Shown here in pieces: positions 25,225-33,679 of a DNA stretch of 64,000 nt. The notes below the pieces were generated by a model. The model had not been told where the DNA came from and searched no databases. It worked only from the letters and a program-made list of their open reading frames with translations. Position 1 is the stretch's first letter. Each line of letters starts with the position of its first letter. A program made the position numbers and the translations under genes. Source of the stretch: Pectinatus haikarae (GTDB taxonomy: Bacteria > Bacillota > Negativicutes > Selenomonadales > Selenomonadaceae); assembly GCF_030813505.1 (NCBI RefSeq), contig NZ_JAUSUE010000004.1, one strand, 5' to 3'.

Positions 25225-26628
25225 GTGATAAAAAATTTAAATAAATTTGTTAATATCATAACGTTTTTGGTTATTATATTTCCGTCAATAGCATTTGCGG
25301 CAAATCGTCCACTCAATATGACAGAAGCCCGTTCGGGGATCTCTGAGGAAAATGTGCGTATAGTCCTTCAATTTGATAGTGTACCAACATATCAAGTAAC
25401 TGCAGATCCTTCAGGAAAAAATATTCGTATGGATTTTTCAGGTGTGGATGCGGCCAGAGCTAAAAATAATGTAGCTGTCGATGGCGATATAGTACAATCT
25501 GTGGATATTACAAATACGCAATCAGGCTGTAACGTCCTTATTGCATTGAATCAGGCGGTGCCTTATACGGTAAATACTCTGCAGAATCCGGCAAGAGTAT
25601 TTATAGATATAAAAAGATATTATGAACATACAACAAAGCGCAGTATTGAAAGCGGACTTGATTATACGGCATACGACAGACGTAATGCTGATGGAGTGCT
25701 CAAAGCATATATACTTGATATAGATCCTTCCAAATTTGAATTAATTCCTGTACTTGGCGGCGGACGAACCCTGGGGAAAAATACGGTTTCAAATATGGTA
25801 CACTATTATAATGCTGAAGCAGGAGTCAATGCTTCTTATTTCGGCGGGCAAAAAGATGTATACGGTTTGACAAAAATTGATGGGACTGTTGCTACGACTA
25901 CATATCTGGCCCGAACAGCATTTGGCATGGATACTGCCGGAAAAGCGATAATCGGAATAGTGAATTATAGTGGAAGTGTTCACACTAAAAACGGGGATTT
26001 TCCCATCAGCGGAGTTAATTGTGATCGCAGTGCTGATACGATAGTGGAATACAATTCTTTTTATGGGAACAGTACGGGAACTAATGAATATGGAATAGAA
26101 TATGTTGTTCAGGATAATAAAATAGTGAGGATAAATACCAATGATACAGCCCTGAGGGACGGACAAATTGTAATTTCAGCACATGGTGTAATGAAAGATG
26201 CTTTGAGCGGTATGAAAGTCGGAGATGAAATGACTGTCAACGAAGATCTCGGCGATATTTGGAAAAATGCGGTTCAAATTGTGGGAGTGGGACCGCAGCT
26301 TGTCAAAGATGGAAAGGTAGATGTAACTGCCGATGATGAACAGATAGGACCAGATGTAACAGGCGGAAGAGCACCCCGTACTGCTGCAGCAATCAAGGCA
26401 GATGGTCATGTGATGCTGGTAGTTGTTGATGGTCGTCAATCGCAAAGCTCTGGTCTGACGTTAAACGGATTTGCACAATTGCTGATTGATTCAGGGGCAA
26501 TTGAGGCAGTAAATTTTGATGGTGGCGGTTCTTCGGAAATGGTGATAGGCGGGCAAATTACCAATTCGCCGTCAGATGGAATGGAAAGACCTGTGGGAGT
26601 GGCACTGGCTGTTGTGAAAAAAAAATGA
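25225..26628 (+). CDS. AMIN-domain and phosphodiester-glycosidase (NAGPA-like) exported protein
   Basis: From GTG 25225 (GAGGG nine bases upstream) this is a 467-aa protein with a signal peptide ending at IAFAAN. Residues about 30-130 form an AMIN-like domain (VRIVLQFDSVPTYQVTADPS, then ARVFIDIKRYY), which binds peptidoglycan or directs proteins to the cell envelope. From about 170 on is the NAGPA domain: GGRAPRTAAAIKADGHVMLV, VVDGRQSQSSGLTL and NFDGGGSSEMVIGGQI, the signature of phosphodiester alpha-GlcNAcase-type glycosidases. The natural substrate in bacteria is mostly unknown; a wall or surface-glycan phosphodiester is an inference. A start at 25168 would lie inside the inverted-repeat element. 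Confidence 0.85.
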   Translation: MIKNLNKFVNIITFLVIIFPSIAFAANRPLNMTEARSGISEENVRIVLQFDSVPTYQVTADPSGKNIRMDFSGVDAARAKNNVAVDGDIVQSVDITNTQSGCNVLIALNQAVPYTVNTLQNPARVFIDIKRYYEHTTKRSIESGLDYTAYDRRNADGVLKAYILDIDPSKFELIPVLGGGRTLGKNTVSNMVHYYNAEAGVNASYFGGQKDVYGLTKIDGTVATTTYLARTAFGMDTAGKAIIGIVNYSGSVHTKNGDFPISGVNCDRSADTIVEYNSFYGNSTGTNEYGIEYVVQDNKIVRINTNDTALRDGQIVISAHGVMKDALSGMKVGDEMTVNEDLGDIWKNAVQIVGVGPQLVKDGKVDVTADDEQIGPDVTGGRAPRTAAAIKADGHVMLVVVDGRQSQSSGLTLNGFAQLLIDSGAIEAVNFDGGGSSEMVIGGQITNSPSDGMERPVGVALAVVKKK

Positions 26629-26770
26629 TAGAAAATATTTGAGGCAAAGCAAAAATATTCTGCTTGCTATTAAAGTATGCTAATGTATAATGAAAAGAAA
26701 AGGCTTATAAGAATTAATTACTATAGTAATAATATGATATATATTTTTATAGCGAAAGGAGCGGCTTGAG

Positions 26771-27064
26771 TTGAAAAAAAAGTTGTTGATTTTATTTTTT
26801 ATAGTTATTATGGCGGGAATTTATCATATGGCACAGGCTCAATCCATAATTGAGGAAAAATCCGCTTTAACGGGAACTGTATCATGGACAGCACAAGCTG
26901 GAAGTATGGTAAAGGAAGGCAGCGATTTAGTAAAAATAGACACAATGACAGGAGAAACGGCAGCCAGCAGGGCTTCGTCGGACGGAACGGTAAGGGAGAT
27001 CCTGGTGCATCCGGGTGAAAAAATAGCAGTTGGGCAGATCGTGGCCAGGATTACAGCCGAATAG
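26771..27064 (+). CDS. Small exported lipoyl/biotinyl-like domain protein without the acceptor lysine
   Basis: A 97-aa protein begins at TTG 26771, with AAAGGAG upstream. A signal peptide covers about 1-24 (ending near AQAQ). The rest is one lipoyl/biotinyl-like beta-barrel: GTVSWTAQAGSMVKEGSDLV then SSDGTVREILVHPGEKIAVG. Where biotin carriers have EAMKM, this has DTMT, so the lysine for biotin or lipoate is missing. Such halves also occur in HlyD-type adaptor proteins, but no coiled coil or membrane anchor is present here. It lies between two exported proteins on the same strand. The function is unknown. Confidence 0.7.
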   Translation: MKKKLLILFFIVIMAGIYHMAQAQSIIEEKSALTGTVSWTAQAGSMVKEGSDLVKIDTMTGETAASRASSDGTVREILVHPGEKIAVGQIVARITAE

Positions 27065-27180
27065 CAGATAATTTTCTAGTTTGGAAGAAAAAATGTGCAG
27101 GGCGTTTATTTGTTGTCGATATGATGTGGGCAATTGCATGAGTCGGTATATAGAATCCAGTAAATTTTGAGGTGAATTTT

Positions 27181-29124
27181 TTGCAAAAAATTGGGAAGAG
27201 TTTTTTTGTGTTATTAATTGCGTGCATTTTATCAGTACCTGTCACTGGTATGGCAGCTATGCCGCCAATATTGACAGCACAGCAATTGCAGCCTGGAATG
27301 ATAGGAACGGCTGAGACTGTGGTGCAGGGTAACGAAGTGGAAAGCTTCAATGTAAAAATAATAGGTGTAACTGATAACGGGAAGGGCGCGGCCAGGCAGA
27401 TCATGGCAGAAGCTTACGGACCGGTTATAAATGATACAAACGGTGTCATACATGGAATGAGCGGCAGTCCCGTGTATGTAAATGGATACTTGATAGGTGC
27501 TATTGCCCGCGGTATTGGCAGTGATACAAATCCCCGTGTATTTTATATAACACCAATAGAAGATATGTTAAAACTTTGGAATCTGCCTGATCCAAAAGCT
27601 GATGAAGGCTCAATCAAACAGGTAAAGATAAATCCATTAGACAGAAAAGAAATGCTTGCACAGGATGAAGCTAAGCTGGAGGCTATATTCAAAAAGAAAA
27701 AAGATATATCGGATAAAATGATAATAGGTACCAAACCGAAAATCAATCAAGAGGAAAGCAGTAAAATGCAATTTGTCGATACGACTGATTGGAAAAAGAC
27801 ATATGGATATGAAAGCACACCTAATGATGTATCAGTCGGCATACCATTGGCTGTAAACGGTTTTTATGGTGCAGGAATGAGTTTTTTGAAAAAAGAGCTT
27901 TTGCCATTTAATATGTATCCGTATGCCGCGAGCTTAGGGTCGGGCGTTTCTTCAAATGATGACAGTCCTGTCGGTCCGGCTGATGTGATCCCTGGAAGTT
28001 CTGTCGGAGTGGCATTATCTTATGGAGATTTTTCCGTAGGGGCAGTGGGTACCATTACGGCAGTGGATGAAAATCGAATACTGGCCTTCGGCCATCCCTT
28101 TACATATAAGGGCAATGTTAACTATTTTATGACGGATGCAAGCATTGTCGGTACAGCGAGCGGCTTAGTGAACGGACAAAAGGTCTCATCTTTTGGAAAA
28201 ATAATCGGACGTATAAATCAGGATCGCTACTCTGGTGTGAGCGGTATATTGGGCAGATATCCCTCTGTAGTTCCGATGAAGGTTACGGTTACTGATAAAC
28301 AGACGGGAAAACAATCAGTTTTTGCCACGAGTATTGCTTATGATGAAGAGCTGCTGCCTAATTTAGCAGCAAGCGTTGCTTATGCGTCATTGGACAGGAC
28401 TATAGATAGCCTCAGCTCTGGCACTGCAAATGTCAAATTTGCCATAAGAACAAATGCTGTTGATAATGGAGAAATAGACAGAAGCAATATGTACTATAAC
28501 AGTACCGATGTGGGGCAATTTGCTGTTTCTGAATTAGGGCAGCTGCTGAATATTATTTGTACCGATACAAATAGACAGTATGATGTCACAGGTATAAGTA
28601 TTGATATGATATTTAATGAAAAAAGAAAAACAGCCTCCATTATTAGTGTAATTCCCGATAAATCTGTGGTTCATCCGGGAGAAGTGGTAAACTTGAAGGT
28701 TATTCTTGAACCATACAGAAGTCCGCAGGAACAGATACTTATCCCGTATACTGTCCCGCAAAATCAGGCGTCAGGCAATATGACACTGGAAGTGAGAGGC
28801 GGCGGTCTTGTGCCGGTGGTTATTTCTCCGTTGCAGGGATTGGATTTGACGCCTGAGGAGAATAAATCATTGTCAGCTGCCGATAAAATAAAGGGATTTT
28901 TACAAACTGACAAGAATAATGAAATCATTGTGGCAGCAGCTGTTCCCGCAATGATAAGCGAAAAAGATCAGGAAAAGGCTATAGCCAGCGCTTTGGAAAT
29001 GCAAAAAAAATTGGAAGCGGACGGACAAATGGGGAAAAAAAGCTTCGAACCAAAAGAAAATAAAGCAGTGACGAGCTATATTATTGATAATGTGGTACGT
29101 ATAAATTTAAATGTAAAAAAATAA
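27181..29124 (+). CDS. SpoIVB-type S55 peptidase-domain protein
   Basis: From TTG 27181 (GAGGTG eight bases upstream; the GTG at 27172 is inside that site) the protein is 647 aa with a signal peptide ending near VTGMAAM. The N-terminal half carries the S55 signature HGMSGSPVYVNGYLIGAIAR, whose serine is catalytic in SpoIVB, and RILAFGHPFTYKGN. The C-terminal half is beta-rich. SpoIVB is a sporulation signalling protease of about 425 aa; this one is longer and has no PDZ that I can see. A general envelope role is possible because sporulation neighbours are absent. It ends before a terminator and the mla operon. Confidence 0.8.
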   Translation: MQKIGKSFFVLLIACILSVPVTGMAAMPPILTAQQLQPGMIGTAETVVQGNEVESFNVKIIGVTDNGKGAARQIMAEAYGPVINDTNGVIHGMSGSPVYVNGYLIGAIARGIGSDTNPRVFYITPIEDMLKLWNLPDPKADEGSIKQVKINPLDRKEMLAQDEAKLEAIFKKKKDISDKMIIGTKPKINQEESSKMQFVDTTDWKKTYGYESTPNDVSVGIPLAVNGFYGAGMSFLKKELLPFNMYPYAASLGSGVSSNDDSPVGPADVIPGSSVGVALSYGDFSVGAVGTITAVDENRILAFGHPFTYKGNVNYFMTDASIVGTASGLVNGQKVSSFGKIIGRINQDRYSGVSGILGRYPSVVPMKVTVTDKQTGKQSVFATSIAYDEELLPNLAASVAYASLDRTIDSLSSGTANVKFAIRTNAVDNGEIDRSNMYYNSTDVGQFAVSELGQLLNIICTDTNRQYDVTGISIDMIFNEKRKTASIISVIPDKSVVHPGEVVNLKVILEPYRSPQEQILIPYTVPQNQASGNMTLEVRGGGLVPVVISPLQGLDLTPEENKSLSAADKIKGFLQTDKNNEIIVAAAVPAMISEKDQEKAIASALEMQKKLEADGQMGKKSFEPKENKAVTSYIIDNVVRINLNVKK

Positions 29125-29138
29125 TAGTATTGCTTTTT

Positions 29139-29174
29139 AAAAAAAATAGTAAATTAGTATTTACTATTTTTTTT
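29139..29174 (+). terminator. Terminator before the mla operon
   Basis: Perfect 16-base arms (29139-29154 and 29159-29174) have a 4-base loop and an arm ending in T8. It is AT-rich but long. The 170 bases from here to mlaE show no clear promoter match. Confidence 0.7.
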
Positions 29175-29343
29175 ATTATTGTTAAAATCATGTAATAGAA
29201 TGTTTTTACATATGAGTATTGCAGATACCTTGTTTTAAAATCTAAGGGATGATTTTGGTGTGAAAATAGTGTAGGTGAATTAAAAACTATTGCTGAGCAT
29301 GTTTTGAAGCAAAGTGTTTTTATGAAGTGAAGGTGGTGTTTGG

Positions 29344-30108
29344 ATGTTTATGCTGGAAGCTGTTGGAACTGCTGTTCTGAAAGTTTTAGGGACATGGGGC
29401 GGCTTTATCATGCTTTTCTTTCAAACGCTGAGCCAGTGCCGGCGGATGCCAAGGATACATCATATTCTTCAGCAGATGGCGCATCTTGGAGTTGATACAC
29501 TGCCGATAGTGGCATTAACGATGCTTTTTACGGGAATGGTACTGACTTTACAGATCGTTATTGAGTTTATAAGGTTCGGTGCGCAGTCTACTATAGGCGG
29601 TGTAGTGACTATCGCCGTTGGGCGTGAACTTGGACCGGTTCTGGTAGGCGTGGTAGCAGCAGGCCGTGTCGGTGCGGCTATTACGGCAGAAATAAGTACT
29701 ATGAAGGTGACTGAACAAATTGATGCTCTGAAGGTCATGGCTACTAATCCGATCAGGTATTTAGTGGCACCAAGACTGCTTGCCTGTATGTTGATGCTGC
29801 CTCTTCTTGTTGTCTTTGGCGATGTCGTTGGTTCCTTTGGCGGATGGCTGGTCGCAAATTATTATGATATTTCTTCTTTTATGTATAAGCAGTCGATAGG
29901 TACCTTTGTTATAGTGCATGATTTTACGGGCGGGCTTATAAAAGCGGTGGTGTTTGGTATTATTATTGCTGTTATTGGCTGTTATTATGGATTGAATGCG
30001 GAAAATGGGGCTGAGGGAGTTGGCAAGGCAGCAACAAAATCAGTAGTGGATGCAATTATGGCAATCTTTTTTTTCAATTGTTTCTTATCTGCAATTTTAT
30101 ATCGATGA
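29344..30108 (+). CDS. mlaE: Phospholipid-transport ABC permease MlaE
   Basis: This 254-aa inner-membrane permease of the MCE transport system moves phospholipids between inner and outer membranes. Typical stretches are GRELGPVLVGVVAAGRVGAA, then ITAEISTMKVTEQIDALKVM, and the final AVIGCYYGLNAENGAEGVGK. About five membrane segments. It is the first gene of mlaE-mlaF-mlaD-tolC-tamB, and the ATPase follows 9 bases downstream. Confidence 0.96.
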   Translation: MFMLEAVGTAVLKVLGTWGGFIMLFFQTLSQCRRMPRIHHILQQMAHLGVDTLPIVALTMLFTGMVLTLQIVIEFIRFGAQSTIGGVVTIAVGRELGPVLVGVVAAGRVGAAITAEISTMKVTEQIDALKVMATNPIRYLVAPRLLACMLMLPLLVVFGDVVGSFGGWLVANYYDISSFMYKQSIGTFVIVHDFTGGLIKAVVFGIIIAVIGCYYGLNAENGAEGVGKAATKSVVDAIMAIFFFNCFLSAILYR

Positions 30109-30117
30109 GGTGACTGG

Positions 30118-30852
30118 ATGATAATAAATTTGACAGATGTGAACAAGTCTTATAGAGACCACAGTGTTTTAAGGAATATAAATTTATCTATAGATAAAGG
30201 AGAGACCCTTGCAATAATAGGAGCCAGCGGTTCTGGGAAAAGCACCTTGCTGAAACTGATGATCGGCTTGGAACAGCCGAGCAGCGGTCATGTCTGGATA
30301 AAGGATAAAGATATATCGAGCTTAAGAGAAGAAGAACTTGATAAAGTCAGGTTGAATATGGGAATGGTCTTTCAATATTCGGCACTTTTTGATTCCATGA
30401 CAGTTGCCGACAATGTAGCATTTGGCTTAAGAGAACATAGTTCACTGGCTGAAAAAGAAATAGAGAGTATAGTAGAAAAGAAATTACATACGGTCGGCTT
30501 GGATCAATTTGGACAGTATATGCCGAACCAACTATCCGGGGGTATGAAAAAACGTGTAAGTTTGGCCCGGGCGATAGCCTTTGAACCTGAAATAATATTA
30601 TATGATGAGCCTACATCCGGGCTTGATCCAGTTATGGCGGGGAAAATAGATAAGCTTATAAAATATACACAGGAAAAAATGGGAGTGACATCGGTAGTAG
30701 TCACACACGATATGAACAGTGCTTATTATATTGCTGATCGTATTGCGATGATTTACGAAGGGAAAATTATAGCTGTGGGGGATGCAAAGGCTATAAAAAC
30801 TTCTGCTGATGAACGAGTACAGGAATTTATAAATGGTGGACGAATAATATAA
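30118..30852 (+). CDS. mlaF: Phospholipid-transport ABC ATPase MlaF
   Basis: This 244-aa ATPase energises MlaE. Walker A is GASGSGKSTLLKLMIG (about 35-50), the signature is NQLSGGMKKRVSLARAIAF (with the GGMKKR form typical of MlaF), and Walker B with its extension is IILYDEPTSGLDPVMAGKI. GAGGTG five bases before ATG 30118 supports the start. Confidence 0.97.
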   Translation: MIINLTDVNKSYRDHSVLRNINLSIDKGETLAIIGASGSGKSTLLKLMIGLEQPSSGHVWIKDKDISSLREEELDKVRLNMGMVFQYSALFDSMTVADNVAFGLREHSSLAEKEIESIVEKKLHTVGLDQFGQYMPNQLSGGMKKRVSLARAIAFEPEIILYDEPTSGLDPVMAGKIDKLIKYTQEKMGVTSVVVTHDMNSAYYIADRIAMIYEGKIIAVGDAKAIKTSADERVQEFINGGRII

Positions 30853-30917
30853 AATGGATTGAGCTTATTGTTAAATAGGATGGTTTCGTCTATTAATCCT
30901 GTGGTGGAGGTGATTAT

Positions 30918-32195
30918 ATGACAACAGAGGCTAAAGTTGGTCTTTTTACGATCTTGGCGTTAGTGCTGGCAATAGCTATCATAATGCAGTTAGGCCACAT
31001 CAGCTTTGGGGGAGAACCAAATTATAAGATAACAGCATCGTTTAAATATGTTAATGGATTGAAACCCGGCGCACTGGTCAGATATGCGGGGGTTGATGTG
31101 GGAAAGGTGCGGACTGTTAATACAAATGGGCTTGGTGCGGATGTTTTCATGGAAATAAAAGACAATATAAAGATACCAAAAAGTTCGGTAATAACTATAT
31201 CCAGTGATGGGCTTATGGGAGAAAAATTCGTCAATATATATGCTGATGGACAGGAAGATTATACTTATTTGTCTGATGGAGAGATGGTAAAGGGGACGGA
31301 AGAACACAGTATTGAATCTTTGGTTGCATCAGCGTCTCAAACATTGGAAAAAGTTGATAAAATGATTACCTCAATGAATAATATCATCGGCAATCAGCAG
31401 GTGCAGGAATCGTTGATCGCATCAGCAGTCAATCTGAAAAATATCACAGAAAGCATGGATCAAGCCGCTGCGGTAATAGCCCGTATGGCGGGCAATAATG
31501 AGGGAAATATCAATGATATAATACAGAATATGGTATTGCTGACTTCAAGTATGCAACGCACATCCTATAGTGTAGAAAATATGGTTAATGAAATGAATGG
31601 TGACGGTCAAATGACTGAAAACATGAGGACGGCAGTTGCCAATCTGGCCAGTACCAGCAACAGAATTGAGAAAATGGCAGCGAATTTAGAGCCTGTTATA
31701 TCTGATCCGCAGACAGCGGAAGAGCTGCAAAGCATGATTCATAATGCCAGTGATGTTTCGAAAAGGGCCAATAAAATAATGACTAAGATCAGTTCTATCC
31801 AAACAAAAGTGGGCACGGATGTTTTGTACAGCGGGAAAAAATCCGATTTGATGGTTAATGCTGATCTTAGAATTTATGATAATCCTAATGATTTTTTATT
31901 AATTGGAGGAGATGATATCGGGGGGGATAATCCAACCACGAATTTGCAGATAGGTTCCGGAAATAATTTTTTTTCAGGCCGCATGGGTCTCATCGATAAT
32001 AAACCCGGAGTGGGGATTGATACATACAGCGGGCCATGGAGATTTTCTGTTGATGCGTATGATTCTGATGACATTCGAATTAAACTGCGGGGACAGTATA
32101 GAATAGCACCAGATGTTTATCTTCTTGGCCAGGTCAATGATGTCAACAGCAAGGCTGACCGAACGACCTATTTGGGCATACGCAGGGAATTTTAA
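30918..32195 (+). CDS. mlaD: MCE-domain protein MlaD with long helical stalk and beta-rich C-terminus
   Basis: This 425-aa protein has one N-terminal membrane helix (about 7-26), an MCE domain (about 35-115: YKITASFKYVNGLKPGALVR, then SVITISSDGLMGEKFVNI), a long helical stalk (about 125-300, heptad-like) and a beta-rich tail from about 300 ending GQVNDVNSKADRTTYLGIRR plus a final Phe. E. coli MlaD is only 183 aa and lacks the last two parts. In Veillonella parvula a similar MlaD with a C-terminal barrel has been described as a transenvelope bridge for phospholipids; this protein has the same plan. Start ATG 30918 follows GGAGGTG. Confidence 0.93.
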   Translation: MTTEAKVGLFTILALVLAIAIIMQLGHISFGGEPNYKITASFKYVNGLKPGALVRYAGVDVGKVRTVNTNGLGADVFMEIKDNIKIPKSSVITISSDGLMGEKFVNIYADGQEDYTYLSDGEMVKGTEEHSIESLVASASQTLEKVDKMITSMNNIIGNQQVQESLIASAVNLKNITESMDQAAAVIARMAGNNEGNINDIIQNMVLLTSSMQRTSYSVENMVNEMNGDGQMTENMRTAVANLASTSNRIEKMAANLEPVISDPQTAEELQSMIHNASDVSKRANKIMTKISSIQTKVGTDVLYSGKKSDLMVNADLRIYDNPNDFLLIGGDDIGGDNPTTNLQIGSGNNFFSGRMGLIDNKPGVGIDTYSGPWRFSVDAYDSDDIRIKLRGQYRIAPDVYLLGQVNDVNSKADRTTYLGIRREF

Positions 32196-32239
32196 AAAGT
32201 GTTTTGATTATACACGTTCATATTTGGGAGGCAGCAGTT

Positions 32240-33643
32240 TTGATAAAAAATAAAAATAAGTGGACAAAAAAATTGACCGCATTGGTTTTAAGTGGAATTT
32301 TAACGGTATCATTAAGCTCTACGGTGTTTGCGCGCGCGATGTCTTTGCAGGAAAGTATCACGGAAGCGTTGAATAATAACCATAGCATAAAACAAGAAGA
32401 GGCTGATCTTGATAAGGCGAAGGCCGTTTTGGGAGAAGCGCAGGGCAAACGCGGCGTTACATTGACGTGGGCAGGGTCGGCCTACAAAGTGGCCGGTCAT
32501 TATTACAATGATCTGAACATTGATCATTCATATAGTAATTCTTTGGAAGCAAGTATTCCCATATATACTGGCGGACAACTTGAAAATAATGTAAAAAGTG
32601 CCAGACTGGGTGTGGATATAAGTGCACTTACCTTAAAAAATGAACAGCAAAGTATAGAACTTCAAACATTACAGGCGTACTATAGCATTTTAAATTATCA
32701 AAATATAAAAAAAGTCGATGAAGATACTGTCACACAGTATAATGAACATGTACAGATTGCCAATGCTAAATATAGTGCCGGAGTTGTTCCTAAAGTAGAT
32801 TTACTTGAAGCTGAAGTGAACCTCGCAAATGCGCAGCAGGATCTTGTTACGGCAGATAATAATTTGCAGATAGCTGTGACAAGCTTTAATAAGATCATAG
32901 GGCAGAATCTTATGACTGCCGTTGAACCGAGTGATAATTACTTGATGGATACAGGTTTTTCTAAGACGATGCAGGAATGCACAGATATAGCGATTGAAAA
33001 CAGACCCGATGGCATAGCCTCGCAAAAGACGGTTGAGCAGGCTGAAACAGCGATAGCCGCGGCAAGAGCTGCTTATATACCGCAGGTTTCGGCAGTGGCG
33101 GAAAAAAGCATAGATGGCAATAACATGCTGAATAATGATCAAAGTGATAAATCCTGGTATGGTGTTCAAGCAAGCTGGAATATATTTGACAGCAATGTTA
33201 CCCATTCTCAGGTAAAGCAGGCTGAAGCGGCACTTGTGCGCGCTCAGCAGGAACAAGCTGATACAAATGACCAAATACGTCTTGATGTACGTCAGGCTTA
33301 CTTGTCTATGGATGCAGCTCGTCAAAATATTATAACAACTAAAACGGCTGTTGATCAGGCAGCAGAAAATAACAGGATAGCTGATGTACGTTATCAGGCA
33401 GGAGTTGGCACTAACAGTGACAGGCTTGATGCTATTACCTATTATACGAATGCACGCATGAATTATAATCAGGCCTTATACAACTATACTACCAGTAAGG
33501 CAGCTTTGTACAAAGCTATGGGAATATCAGCACAATTAGTGGCTAAGGATATTACTGTGCCAGGTACTGATGATATCGATGCAGAGAAAAATGATTCCTC
33601 AGGACTTAATGTACTTGACCGCGGTACGGAATCAAATAACTAA
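32240..33643 (+). CDS. tolC: TolC-family outer-membrane efflux/transport protein
   Basis: From TTG 32240 (GGGAGG eight bases upstream) this is 467 aa with a signal peptide ending near TVFARA. It shows the two-repeat TolC plan: LQESITEALNNNHSIKQEEA, then YTGGQLENNVKSARLGVDIS, and the second repeat ending QADTNDQIRLDVRQAYLSMD plus AAENNRIADVRYQAGVGTNS. No lipobox is present. TolC trimers form a tunnel through the outer membrane. The gene lies between mlaD and tamB, so a link to lipid traffic as well as export is possible. An in-frame extension to 32204 has no ribosome binding site. Confidence 0.92.
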   Translation: MIKNKNKWTKKLTALVLSGILTVSLSSTVFARAMSLQESITEALNNNHSIKQEEADLDKAKAVLGEAQGKRGVTLTWAGSAYKVAGHYYNDLNIDHSYSNSLEASIPIYTGGQLENNVKSARLGVDISALTLKNEQQSIELQTLQAYYSILNYQNIKKVDEDTVTQYNEHVQIANAKYSAGVVPKVDLLEAEVNLANAQQDLVTADNNLQIAVTSFNKIIGQNLMTAVEPSDNYLMDTGFSKTMQECTDIAIENRPDGIASQKTVEQAETAIAAARAAYIPQVSAVAEKSIDGNNMLNNDQSDKSWYGVQASWNIFDSNVTHSQVKQAEAALVRAQQEQADTNDQIRLDVRQAYLSMDAARQNIITTKTAVDQAAENNRIADVRYQAGVGTNSDRLDAITYYTNARMNYNQALYNYTTSKAALYKAMGISAQLVAKDITVPGTDDIDAEKNDSSGLNVLDRGTESNN

Positions 33644-33679
33644 AATATATTTTATGGGTGCTTGGCAGGAGGATAATGA

